Of a DNA stretch of 24,130 nt, positions 14,717-24,026 are shown in pieces (position 1 is the stretch's first letter; each line of letters begins with the position of its first letter). The stretch lies in NCBI GenBank assembly GCA_031254455.1, contig JAIRUI010000024.1, positions 1 through 24,130 of the forward strand, written 5' to 3'. Source of the stretch: Chitinispirillales bacterium (GTDB taxonomy: Bacteria > Fibrobacterota > Chitinivibrionia > Chitinivibrionales > Chitinivibrionaceae). The position numbers and the translations under genes are program-made. The notes under the pieces were generated by a model. That model saw only the letters and a program-made list of their open reading frames with translations. It was not told where the DNA came from and ran no database searches.

Positions 14717-17700
14717 ATGCTTAAAAGCAAAATTTTCAAGGTAATGGCGGCGATAGGAATCGCTGCGGGGCTTGTCTCGGCGCAAACCGTATGGGACGGA
14801 ACGACCGACATAACATGGTACACAGCAAATACGTCTGCAAGTACCTACACAATAACGACCGCCGAGCAGTTGGCGGGCTTGGCGGCTTTGGTAAACAACA
14901 CCGCAGGACAAGACGCCGCAGTTTCTTTTCAGGGTAAAACCATAACGCTTGGCGCAAATATTGTGCTTAACGATGTAAGCGATTGGGAAGACAGTTGGGG
15001 TACTTGGGCAACCGCAGCGCCTACAGATCTTAATCCTTGGATACCGATAGGAACAACCGCTGTTCAGCAATTCCAAGGAACTCTTGACGGCGCCGGATAT
15101 GTTGTCAGTGGCGTTTATATCAACACGACCAGTAATTATAAAGGATTATTCGGGTATGTACACGAAAACGGAAAGGTAAAAGATATTGGCATAACCGCAT
15201 CGTATGTTAAAGGAAGCGATTACACCGGCTCGCTTGTTGGACATAATGGTGGAGTCGTAAGCAATAGTTACAACATCGGTTCAAAAGTTACAGCGGGAAA
15301 CTCGGATTACGTTGGCGGATTGGTGGGCTATCTTTCGGGTAGTATAAATAATTGTTATTCCACAGGTTTGGTAACCGGCGGCGGAACTACTTATGGCGGC
15401 GGTTTGGTTGGGTATCTATCCGGCGGCACAGTAAGCAACAGTTACCACGATACGCAAACAAGCGGTAAAACAAACCAAGCAAATAAAGGCGAAGGCAAAA
15501 CTACTGTAGAAATGCAAACTCAGGCGTTTGTGGACGGCTTGAATTTTGTCGCAGGTCGTTTATCGGCGAACGAATGGGAGTACAATAACGGAAATTATCC
15601 TACGTTAAAACATCAAACAGCCGCAGACCCTTTGGCAGGCAAATTTGACAGCGGCAGCGGAACGGAAGAAAGCCCGTATATAATAAAAACGGCGCAGCAA
15701 TTAAAAAATCTCTCTGAGTTTGCCGACAAAACAAATTTCAACGGATATTATTTTAAACTCGGACAAGATATTACATCGGTCGGAAGTTTCACGGCTATAG
15801 GAAGCGGCGCTATTCCGTTCAACGCAAACTTTGACGGCGATAACAAATTTATAGACGGAGTTTCAATTGATGAGATTTCGGACTATCAAGGATTATTCGG
15901 ATACGTAGGCGCTAACTTCACTTTAAAAAATCTCAACGTGAACGATTCCGAAATCAAAGGGAAAGACTATGTCGGCGGATTGGTTGGATATATTATCGCC
16001 AACGTAGCGGCAAAGATAGATAATTGTTCTTTTAGCGGCGCAGTAGAAGGAACAGGAGAAAACGTCGGCGGCTTGGCAGGTTTTAACGGCGGAACGATAA
16101 CAGGCAGTCATTCGGCAGGTACGGTAATAGGAACAAACAAAACCGGCGGACTTGCAGGCGTTAACGGCGGAACCGTCGGCTCAATAAGCGGCAGTTATTC
16201 CGCAAGTACGGTAACTGGAGAATCTTATACCGGCGGACTTGTAGGACAGAACCAGCGTCCGATAAGCGCAAGTTATTCAAGCGGCGTTGTAAATGGCTTT
16301 ATGAATGTCGGCGGACTTGTAGGAGAAAACAGCGATACTATAAACAACAGTCATTCCACCGGTAATGTGATTGGAGAAAACGAGCATGTAGGCGGACTTG
16401 CAGGGACAAACAATAAAATTATAAACAACAGTTACTCCACCTCAACAGTGACAGGAGTAAATAACGTCGGCGGACTTGTCGGTAGAAATACCACAGACAA
16501 AGGCGTTATACAAAGCGGTTATTCCGCAGGTAAGGTGGAAGGAAGCGGTGTCAATGTCGGCGGACTTGTGGGAAATAATAGCAACGTTTCAAAGATAGTC
16601 GGCGGTTATTACGATAAAACCGTAAACAATACTTTGAGCGACCCAAGACAAGAGGGTAAATTCACACCGGATATGAAGACCGATCTTTTTGTGAGAGAAC
16701 TCAACAGTATCTCGGCTATGTTATCAATGAACAAATGGGTTATTGACGTTTCAGTCAATAACGGCTATCCGACTATAAGCAATGACCTCGCAGAAAAGGA
16801 CATAGCCTTCTTTTTTGAAAGCGGAGCCGGAACACAAGAAAGCCCGTACATAATAAAAACGTCTCAGCATTTGAAAAATCTTTCGTTTCTTGTAGATTTC
16901 GGAAACAGTTTTCAAGGGGAATTTCTTAAACTTGGAAATAACATTGAACTGAACAGTACAGAGAACTGGACTCCGATAGGAACTTATAACGGCGGCGGCA
17001 CCCCTGTCAATAAACCGTTTAACGGGACTTTTGACGGAGACAACAAAACTGTCAAAGGTGTTTTTATTGATAACACATCTATTAACGCTCAAGGACTGTT
17101 CGGGGCTTTAGGCGCTAACGGAACTATAAAAAACCTCGGTGTAATTGAGTCTTCAGTTAAAGGAAGCGGCGCCAATATAGGCGGACTTGCGGGATATACT
17201 GCGTCAGGTGCAAAAATAGACAATTGTTTTTTCAACGGCGCGGTTATTGGAACGGGAAATTTTACCGGCGGTCTTGTAGGTTTTAATGGCGGTGCGATAA
17301 ACAACAGTTATTCTGCAGGTACGGTAAACGGAGCGCAATATACCGGCGGGCTTGCTGGTGGTAACCAGCCAGGCACAATAATCGGCAGTTATTCTATTAG
17401 CACGGTGACGGGTACTAATTCTGTCGGCGGATTAGTAGGAAGACACAGTAACAGCCCCGGAATTATAGATAACAGTTATTCAACCGGTACGGTGAATGGG
17501 AATAATTTTGTCGGCGGACTGGTAGGAGAAAACAGCGGACCTATAAAAAACAGTTATTCTACTGGCGCGGTAAAAGGTAATGCCGATGTCGGCGGACTGG
17601 TAGGGGGTAGCGTAAGCACCGCTATAAGCAACAGTTATTCTACCGGCGAAGTGGAAGGAATAACCAATGTCGGCGGATTTGCAGGACGTATCTATGGCAC

Positions 17701-20700
17701 AAACAGTCAGACAAACAGCAGTTATTCCGTCGGCGAATTGACCGGAACTATCTCTTTGGGCGGACTTATAGGGAATTATTCCAGTTGCAACAGTTGTATG
17801 ATAAACAGCGCTTACTACAATAATACCGTAAACAGTAGTCTTGATGACCCAAGAAACGAAGGTAAATCTTCGCAAGATATGAAAAAACAGGATTTTGCGG
17901 ATGAACTGAATATTATTGCCAGCCTTTTATCGGCGGCGAACGAATCTATGAACAAATGGGTTGTCACCGGTTCAAACAACGACGGATATCCCACTTTAAG
18001 CAAAGAAGTCGCTACCGCTGACTTATCTCAGTATTTTGCAAGCGGAAACGGAACAGAGACAACCCCGTATTTAATAACCACAGCAAAACATTTGGAAAAT
18101 CTTTCGTGGCTTGTAGATTTCGGAATAAATTTTCAAGGAAAATTCGTTAAACTTGGAAACGACATTGCGCTTAACGATACGGAGAACTGGGAAAACTGGA
18201 ATACGTCTCCGCCCGCTAATTCTTGGACAAGGATAGGAACAACAGATACAAAGGCTTTCCAAGGAACTTTTGACGGCAACGGCAAGGTAGTGAGTGGAAT
18301 GTATTATTATACAAGCGGTACTGCCGACCGTAATGGTTTGTTTGGGGCTTTAGGTTCCAACGGAACTATAAAAAACCTTGGCGTAACAGATTCTTACATA
18401 AGTTGCGGAGGAAGTACTTATTGGGTAGGTGGAATTGTAGGAGATAATTACGGCACTGTAAGCAACTGTTATTCCACGGCTTGGTTATCGGCGCAGCAAT
18501 ATGTCGGCGGACTTGTCGGACGTAATCAGGGTACTGTATTTAACAGTTATTCCACCGGCAAGGTAAACGGAACCTCCAATATCGGCGGGTTTGTCGGTCA
18601 AAACTATTACTCAGCCTCATCAAGAACCGGAAGAATAGAGAATTGTTATTCTACCGGCGCGGTAACAGGGACAGGTTCTAGTATCGGCGGATTTGTCGGA
18701 AATTTTGTAACCAATAGTATAATAACCAACAGTTATTACGATAAGACTGTAAACAGCGCTCTCACCGATTCCAGAAGCGAAGGCAAATATACGGATAAGA
18801 TAAAATTACAACAGACTTTCATCGGCTGGGATTTTGAAGGTGTTTGGAAGATTAACCCAAAAATTAACGACGGTTATCCGCATTTGCAGGGCTTTACTTA
18901 TGTCGAAGACCACAGAAGTTTTGAAGAAATCTGTATTGCCAATGATAAAGTATGGGACGAGGGCTGCCAAAACTGCGTAACCGATGAAGAGCGTAGCAAA
19001 GAGATTTGTGCTTCAACCGGCGGTGTTTGGGAAACCAAAATCGACAAGTGCAGGACTAAAATTGATTGGTATGACGAAAAAAGCAGTCCGTTTACAGTTT
19101 CAAGCGTTAGAGATTTACAAGACCTTGAATACTTAGTAAACGAGGGGATTGACGATTTCGCAGACAAAACGATTCGATTGAGCGCAAATATCGCTTTGAG
19201 CGGAAACTGGACTCCGATAGGTATTAGCGCAGGTATTTCTTTTAGGGGAACTTTCGACGGACAGGGCAAAACCATATCCGGTTTATCTGTTAACAGTGCA
19301 TATGCCGGATTATTCGGACATATAAACGACGCAACGATAAAAAACGTTAAAGTTAATACAAGCGCAGAAGGTATTTACAGTACCAAAGTCGGCGGCATAT
19401 TGGCAGGCGTAGTTCATAACGCTTTAACCGTCGAAAACGTTTATGTAAGCGGAAACATTTTCACTGACAAAATCGGGACTTCGGTGGAACCTCTCTGTTT
19501 AGGCGGATTGGTAGGGCAAGCCAAAGGCGATTTGACACTTAAAAACAGTCATAGCAAAGCGAATGTTTCTTGCAGTCCTACCAGCGGACAATATGTTTCT
19601 TTGGGCGGTTTGGTTGGCTATGCTAATAAAACTTTAATCGTCGAAGAGTGTTTTGCAGGCGGAGACATTTCAGGTTATGCAAATAATTTGGGCGGCTTGA
19701 TAGGATACGCCGACGACCTTGCCGATATTAAAAACTGCTATGCAAAGGTAAATGTCAACGCCACAAATTCCATGTCTGTTGCGGGAGGTTTTGTTGGAGA
19801 GGCGTCTGAAGATATAACGATTGAAAACAGTTATTTCAACGGAATTGTAGATGGCGGCGGTTACGGTGTGTTGGGTGCGATAATCGGAATGTCCTACGGT
19901 GATATAGCGGCGACGTCTGTGTATTACGACAATTCAATCGGAACTGGAGCGATTGGTTATCCTGACGAAGACATTGATGGAATTTCGGAAGTAAGCGCCA
20001 ATTCGTTAAAGACTCAGGCGACTTTTGTCGGCTGGAATTGGGACGATGTCTGGAAGACTCGCGTAAGCATAAACGACGGCTTCCCGTATCTGAAAGCGTT
20101 TGAAAATACTTACGATATAAAGTTGGTGGAAGTAAACAAGCCCGCACTTGTTACCAGTGAATTTACTTTTAACAGTTCGCCGCGCATTGTATCATTGAAC
20201 CCGACGAACGACGCTCTTTACACTTTGAGCGGCGGCGATATCGAAAAGACAAACGCGGGTAATTACATTGCAGTCGTAACGTTGACGAACACGGACGACT
20301 ACAAATGGAAGAATGAAGATGCCGGCGTCGCTTCGTTTAATTTGTCTTGGAAGATAGATGCGGCGCAATTAGACAAGCCAGCGCTTGTTACAAGCGAATT
20401 TACTTTCGATGGAAATCCGCACACGGTAGCATTGAACGTACCAAGCGTTCTCTATACTTTAGGCGGCGATGTAACGAAAATCGACGCGGGCAATTACACT
20501 GCGACGGTAACGTTGACGGATCCGGCTAATTACAAATGGATTGGTTCCGACGCCGCTTCGTTTAATTTGTCTTGGAAGATAGACGATGCGGCAGACGCTT
20601 TAAGCCCGACGAAATCTAAAGACGGTAAATACGGCGTTTGGCTTGAAAAGGCGATAGTTTCGGATGCGGCGAAAATAAATGTAAGAACGCCGCAAAGTTC

Positions 20701-20902
20701 TCGGATAAAAATCGTAATTGTCGATAATCTGGGTAATATCGTCTTTGAAGCAAACGGCGGGAATACCGATACGTTTGAATGGCGTTTGACTAACAACGCA
20801 GGCAGATTTGTAGCGAACGGTACATATTTGATGCTTGTAGAGGCAAAAGCGGTCGGCGGTAAAGTTTATACGTATTCAACCAAAATCGGAGTGAAACGCT
20901 AA
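14717..20902 (+). CDS. Giant secreted GLUG-repeat surface protein with T9SS-like C-terminal tail
   Basis: The 2061-residue protein starts with a Sec signal peptide (residues 1-22, cleavage likely after VSA). It then has about five modules, starting near residues 26, 312, 702, 1108 and 1455. Each opens with a block like SPYIIKTAQQLKNLS plus an LGNDIALN / FDGDNKTVKG beta-helix lead-in. Four of them continue with runs of about 25-residue GLUG repeats (VGGLVG...G.I.NSYSTG.V.G). A Cys-rich spacer of about 60 residues lies near 1395-1455. Two similar Ig-like/MBG-type repeats (KPALVTSEFTF...) lie near 1800-1958, and a C-terminal domain of about 90 residues ends in STKIGVKR. GLUG proteins are adhesin-like extracellular beta-solenoids; a role in attachment is inference. 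The ATG has AGAGGAGA upstream. The tail is shared with the next gene, which suggests one secretion route. Confidence 0.9.
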   Translation: MLKSKIFKVMAAIGIAAGLVSAQTVWDGTTDITWYTANTSASTYTITTAEQLAGLAALVNNTAGQDAAVSFQGKTITLGANIVLNDVSDWEDSWGTWATAAPTDLNPWIPIGTTAVQQFQGTLDGAGYVVSGVYINTTSNYKGLFGYVHENGKVKDIGITASYVKGSDYTGSLVGHNGGVVSNSYNIGSKVTAGNSDYVGGLVGYLSGSINNCYSTGLVTGGGTTYGGGLVGYLSGGTVSNSYHDTQTSGKTNQANKGEGKTTVEMQTQAFVDGLNFVAGRLSANEWEYNNGNYPTLKHQTAADPLAGKFDSGSGTEESPYIIKTAQQLKNLSEFADKTNFNGYYFKLGQDITSVGSFTAIGSGAIPFNANFDGDNKFIDGVSIDEISDYQGLFGYVGANFTLKNLNVNDSEIKGKDYVGGLVGYIIANVAAKIDNCSFSGAVEGTGENVGGLAGFNGGTITGSHSAGTVIGTNKTGGLAGVNGGTVGSISGSYSASTVTGESYTGGLVGQNQRPISASYSSGVVNGFMNVGGLVGENSDTINNSHSTGNVIGENEHVGGLAGTNNKIINNSYSTSTVTGVNNVGGLVGRNTTDKGVIQSGYSAGKVEGSGVNVGGLVGNNSNVSKIVGGYYDKTVNNTLSDPRQEGKFTPDMKTDLFVRELNSISAMLSMNKWVIDVSVNNGYPTISNDLAEKDIAFFFESGAGTQESPYIIKTSQHLKNLSFLVDFGNSFQGEFLKLGNNIELNSTENWTPIGTYNGGGTPVNKPFNGTFDGDNKTVKGVFIDNTSINAQGLFGALGANGTIKNLGVIESSVKGSGANIGGLAGYTASGAKIDNCFFNGAVIGTGNFTGGLVGFNGGAINNSYSAGTVNGAQYTGGLAGGNQPGTIIGSYSISTVTGTNSVGGLVGRHSNSPGIIDNSYSTGTVNGNNFVGGLVGENSGPIKNSYSTGAVKGNADVGGLVGGSVSTAISNSYSTGEVEGITNVGGFAGRIYGTNSQTNSSYSVGELTGTISLGGLIGNYSSCNSCMINSAYYNNTVNSSLDDPRNEGKSSQDMKKQDFADELNIIASLLSAANESMNKWVVTGSNNDGYPTLSKEVATADLSQYFASGNGTETTPYLITTAKHLENLSWLVDFGINFQGKFVKLGNDIALNDTENWENWNTSPPANSWTRIGTTDTKAFQGTFDGNGKVVSGMYYYTSGTADRNGLFGALGSNGTIKNLGVTDSYISCGGSTYWVGGIVGDNYGTVSNCYSTAWLSAQQYVGGLVGRNQGTVFNSYSTGKVNGTSNIGGFVGQNYYSASSRTGRIENCYSTGAVTGTGSSIGGFVGNFVTNSIITNSYYDKTVNSALTDSRSEGKYTDKIKLQQTFIGWDFEGVWKINPKINDGYPHLQGFTYVEDHRSFEEICIANDKVWDEGCQNCVTDEERSKEICASTGGVWETKIDKCRTKIDWYDEKSSPFTVSSVRDLQDLEYLVNEGIDDFADKTIRLSANIALSGNWTPIGISAGISFRGTFDGQGKTISGLSVNSAYAGLFGHINDATIKNVKVNTSAEGIYSTKVGGILAGVVHNALTVENVYVSGNIFTDKIGTSVEPLCLGGLVGQAKGDLTLKNSHSKANVSCSPTSGQYVSLGGLVGYANKTLIVEECFAGGDISGYANNLGGLIGYADDLADIKNCYAKVNVNATNSMSVAGGFVGEASEDITIENSYFNGIVDGGGYGVLGAIIGMSYGDIAATSVYYDNSIGTGAIGYPDEDIDGISEVSANSLKTQATFVGWNWDDVWKTRVSINDGFPYLKAFENTYDIKLVEVNKPALVTSEFTFNSSPRIVSLNPTNDALYTLSGGDIEKTNAGNYIAVVTLTNTDDYKWKNEDAGVASFNLSWKIDAAQLDKPALVTSEFTFDGNPHTVALNVPSVLYTLGGDVTKIDAGNYTATVTLTDPANYKWIGSDAASFNLSWKIDDAADALSPTKSKDGKYGVWLEKAIVSDAAKINVRTPQSSRIKIVIVDNLGNIVFEANGGNTDTFEWRLTNNAGRFVANGTYLMLVEAKAVGGKVYTYSTKIGVKR

Positions 20903-20915
20903 ACTTTGTGTATGG

Positions 20916-20955
20916 GCGAAAGTACCTTTGCGGGTACTTTCGCTTTTTATTTTTT
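20916..20955 (+). terminator. Strong intrinsic terminator after the GLUG gene
   Basis: GCGAAAGTACC and GGTACTTTCGC form a perfect 11-bp stem with loop TTTGCG, followed by TTTTTATTTTTT. It lies 13 bp after the stop codon, so the propeller-like gene is probably transcribed separately. Confidence 0.93.
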
Positions 20956-20983
20956 GTCGGAAATACTATAACGAATAGAAATT

Positions 20984-22381
20984 ATGATTAAACGTTTACG
21001 ACACATTTTTATCGCGCTGTTTGCGGCGCTTGTATTCTTATATTCGGACGCAGCGGCTGCGGGCGGAAGCGATATCGCTTTTGAAAGAAATATCGACTTA
21101 AGTAAATACCTGTCGACAAGTATGTGTGTTAATCTGCACGATATTAAATGGCGGGATTCTAAGATTTACGTCGCTCTGCAATATCTTGACAATAAAACTA
21201 TGGAACCTGCGGCTAATTCAAGGATTTTGGAACTTGACGAATCCGGAAATGTTCTGCGTGAGTTTGAAAGTCGCTTTCAAAACGTTTATCAAATCATATT
21301 TTTAGGCGATAATATCTTAGTCGTCGATAAAGGAAGTTGGTATGACGTCGGCGGTGGAATAACAAAAATAGATTTGCTCTCCGAAACCAAGACAGTTTTA
21401 TTTGACGCAAAGACGGAAGGCAGAAGTCCGATTAAGATGGAATTTGTATCAAACGACGAAGGGTATATAATGACAGTCGGCTCTAAATTTAACGACCAGA
21501 AAATCGCTAAGTTTAGCCTTGACGACGACGTTATGACTTTGGATTACGGAGAAATTCCCACCCCTTCGATAACTTCGATGTCATACAACAGTGCGACAAA
21601 CACTTTGTGGTTTGCAAACAACAACAGAAGAGTTTACAAATACTCTTTAAGCGAAAACGGCGTTGAATATAACATATCGGTAACACAGCCGGTTACGGAG
21701 ATAGTTTCCGTCGGCGATGTAACTCTTACCGTAGAGAGTAATTATACCGCGGGAAATTACGGCTTGCTCGTTTCAGACAAATATACTAAGGAATCTACGA
21801 TAGACGGTGACGCCGGCGCGTATTTTGCCGACGGGAATTTTTATATATTGGAACGCGGCGGTTCGGGTAAATTGGTCTTTTTGAGCGGTGAAGGCGAAAT
21901 TATCAGACAACTGCCGTTTGATTCCAAATTTTTCAATCCTCACGGTGTTTGCGGAAACAAAAAAGGAAACATTTTTGTAGGTTCCAAAGAAGATTTAACG
22001 CTTGCGGTATTTGCTCTTGAAGGATTTCAACCGCCCGAAGATCCGGACGATCCCGACCCTGATACCACAGACGTGGCGATTGTCAAATCAAAGCCGGTTT
22101 ACGCCAAATTTGGCATTACGCTTGAGAGCGCGGTCGTATCGGACGCGGCAAGAATAAACGTAAAAGTCCCGAAGACTTCGCAGGTAACGCTTGCCGTTTT
22201 CGACGTTTTGGGAAATGTCGTTTTTAAGACGGTCGGCAAATCGACGGAAACGTTTGTCTGGAATTTGAAAAACGAAGCGGGCGGAAATGTTGCGAACGGG
22301 ACTTATTTGGCGCTTGTCGAAGCAAAGGGAATCGACGGTAAAGTTTATACGTATTCAACCAAAATCGGCGTGAAGCGCTAA
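20984..22381 (+). CDS. Secreted beta-propeller-like protein with shared C-terminal tail
   Basis: A 465-residue protein with a Sec signal peptide (residues 1 to about 25, ending DAAAA). Residues about 30-345 are repetitive beta segments of the kind ILELDESGNVL, GGITKIDLLS, NTLWFANNNRRVYKYSL and HGVCGNKKGNIFVGS, typical of NHL/WD-like beta-propellers. No enzyme motif is evident. An Asp/Pro linker (PPEDPDDPDPDTTD, about 352-366) joins it to a C-terminal domain of about 90 residues that closely matches the tail of the GLUG protein and is identical over GKVYTYSTKIGVKR. The domain looks like the Ig-fold sorting or FlgD-like tails of FCB bacteria. The start has only a weak ribosome site. A TACTAT box at 20964 may be the -10 element. 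Ligand or role unknown. Confidence 0.82.
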   Translation: MIKRLRHIFIALFAALVFLYSDAAAAGGSDIAFERNIDLSKYLSTSMCVNLHDIKWRDSKIYVALQYLDNKTMEPAANSRILELDESGNVLREFESRFQNVYQIIFLGDNILVVDKGSWYDVGGGITKIDLLSETKTVLFDAKTEGRSPIKMEFVSNDEGYIMTVGSKFNDQKIAKFSLDDDVMTLDYGEIPTPSITSMSYNSATNTLWFANNNRRVYKYSLSENGVEYNISVTQPVTEIVSVGDVTLTVESNYTAGNYGLLVSDKYTKESTIDGDAGAYFADGNFYILERGGSGKLVFLSGEGEIIRQLPFDSKFFNPHGVCGNKKGNIFVGSKEDLTLAVFALEGFQPPEDPDDPDPDTTDVAIVKSKPVYAKFGITLESAVVSDAARINVKVPKTSQVTLAVFDVLGNVVFKTVGKSTETFVWNLKNEAGGNVANGTYLALVEAKGIDGKVYTYSTKIGVKR

Positions 22382-22437
22382 ACGTTGTTTATTGTTTTTT
22401 ACAACTCTTTTATTAGGAAATGGAGGCAAATAAAATA

Positions 22438-23943
22438 ATGGAAAAGAAAGTTATTGTAATCGGCGCAGGCATAGCCGGATTGAGCGCGGGTATATATGCA
22501 CGCAAATGCGGATTTGACGTTACGATTCTGGAAAGCCACAGTATAGCGGGCGGAAATTGCACGTCGTGGAAGCGCGGCGGATATCTTTTTGAAAACGGAA
22601 TGCACTGGCTTGTGGGATCGGCGCGCAGCAATCCAATCAATAAACTGTGGCGGCGCCTCGCGGCGCTAAACGACAGCGTTCTCATACATTATTACGAGCC
22701 GTATATAGAATTGGGTAACGAAGGCGAAACTGTACGGATGTATCGCGATATAGATTTAACAGAGCGGCATTTTCTCGAATTATCGCCCGCCGACGCCAAA
22801 GAAATACGCAGGCTTTGCAACTGGGTCAGAAAATTAAAGAAACTGAATATGCCGGTAAACAATATACGCGGCGTTAATGTAACAAAAAAATCTAAAATAC
22901 CGCTGTCTTTGCTTTTAAGCGGAATATCCGCGCTTCGTGTGATGAGCAAAACAAGCAAGATTACAAAGGAAGAGTTTATGAAGCGCATTACGCACATCGG
23001 TATTCGCGATATTATAGGAGCATATCTTGTCGGGAAAACAAACATTGCGCCGCTTGTTTTCAATATGGGAACGCTTGCACGCGGTGACGGCGGATTTCCC
23101 GAGGGAGGTTCGCTTCCGTTCATAAAACGAATGGTTGAAGAGTTTACGAAAATCGGCGGAGAGATTCTATATAAACACAAGGCTGAGCGTATAGTTATGG
23201 AAAACGGCAAAGCGACGGGTGTTATTGTCGGCGAAAAAACAATTTCTGCCGATGCCGTGATAGTTACCTCGGACACTATGGAAATAGAGAAGTTTTTCGA
23301 CACGCCGCCGAAAGCGAAGTGGCTCGACACAATGAAAGCGAAAACAAAACCCACAATGGTAACGTTTGTGTGTCTGGGAATAAACGCCGACTTGAGAAAA
23401 TACAACAAACACTACTATTTCAAAACGAAACTTCCGCTCAAATTAGGAGATGAAACATACGATTATCTTCGTGTTTACAACTACGCCGCCGACCCTGTAT
23501 ATTCTCCAAGCGGCAAATCAAGCGTAACGATTCAAATTCCTCGCGACACTTATGACTTCTGGAAAAAAGCAAAAGAAGAAAATCGATACGTTGAAGAAAA
23601 GAAGAAAATCGCCGATGCGGTAATCAAGGCGATTGAAGCGCAAATTCCCGAAACTCGCGGAAATGTCGAAGTAATCGACGTAGCCACTCCGCTGACTTAC
23701 GAGCGTTACTGTGCAAATTGGAGAGGTTCATGGATGACGGAAATCGTTCCCAATATGAAAATGACAAGATACCCTTCCGTAATAAAAGGATTTAACGGAT
23801 GTTATTTTGCAGGGCAGCGTATGGCGCCGCCCGGAGGATTGCCGATAGCGTTGACCAGCGCCAGAGCCGCGGTGCAGTATCTTTGCCGCGATACTAAGAC
23901 GTTGTTTGTCTGCGAGGAAGATGAGCGAATAGAAAACACATGA
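22438..23943 (+). CDS. FAD-dependent oxidoreductase, phytoene desaturase/CrtISO-like
   Basis: A 501-residue flavoprotein. The N-terminal Rossmann motif VIGAGIAGLSAG (about residues 7-18) is followed by an acidic strand end (LES) and the GGNCTSWKRGGYLFENGMHW block typical of CrtI, carotenoid isomerase and retinol-saturase relatives. The C-terminus has the matching FAD closure CYFAGQRMAPPGGLPIALTSA. The substrate is not evident; no carotenoid or quinone genes are nearby, so the name CrtI-like describes family only. The ATG at 22438 is preferred over the one at 22420: GGAGG lies 11 bases upstream of it, and the Rossmann strand starts right after it. No terminator was seen downstream. It follows the propeller gene by 56 bp but is probably unrelated in function. 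Confidence 0.85.
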   Translation: MEKKVIVIGAGIAGLSAGIYARKCGFDVTILESHSIAGGNCTSWKRGGYLFENGMHWLVGSARSNPINKLWRRLAALNDSVLIHYYEPYIELGNEGETVRMYRDIDLTERHFLELSPADAKEIRRLCNWVRKLKKLNMPVNNIRGVNVTKKSKIPLSLLLSGISALRVMSKTSKITKEEFMKRITHIGIRDIIGAYLVGKTNIAPLVFNMGTLARGDGGFPEGGSLPFIKRMVEEFTKIGGEILYKHKAERIVMENGKATGVIVGEKTISADAVIVTSDTMEIEKFFDTPPKAKWLDTMKAKTKPTMVTFVCLGINADLRKYNKHYYFKTKLPLKLGDETYDYLRVYNYAADPVYSPSGKSSVTIQIPRDTYDFWKKAKEENRYVEEKKKIADAVIKAIEAQIPETRGNVEVIDVATPLTYERYCANWRGSWMTEIVPNMKMTRYPSVIKGFNGCYFAGQRMAPPGGLPIALTSARAAVQYLCRDTKTLFVCEEDERIENT

Positions 23944-23962
23944 ACACCCGCTTGTAATTTTT

Positions 23963-23989
23963 TTGTTCTTTCTTTGTTTTATTTAGTAT
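23963..23989 (+). promoter_or_regulatory. Candidate promoter of the 3'-terminal gene
   Basis: TTGTTC (23963-23968) and TAGTAT (23984-23989) are 15 bp apart in a T-rich gap, about 38 bp before the TTG start at 24027. The spacer is shorter than ideal. The -10 hexamer equals that of the purA promoter. Confidence 0.35.
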
Positions 23990-24026
23990 ATTTGAAGAAA
24001 TTTTTTTAGGGGAAAAAGGGAAAAAA

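Noticed and set aside
14714..15076. 120-codon ORF on the minus strand opposite the start of the GLUG gene, with similar antisense ORFs along it
   Set aside because: It is antisense to a clear signal peptide and repeat protein, its product is Cys/Arg-rich without a domain, and it has no ribosome site. It is a by-product of the repeat codon pattern.
15220..18740. Regularly spaced similar sequences that could suggest a CRISPR array or tandem DNA repeat
   Set aside because: The period is that of GLUG protein repeats in one open frame; the units vary at third positions and there are no constant repeats with unique spacers.
22420..22437. Upstream ATG of the FAD oxidoreductase
   Set aside because: It has almost no space to its AGGA site and adds six polar residues before the Rossmann strand; the ATG at 22438 fits better.
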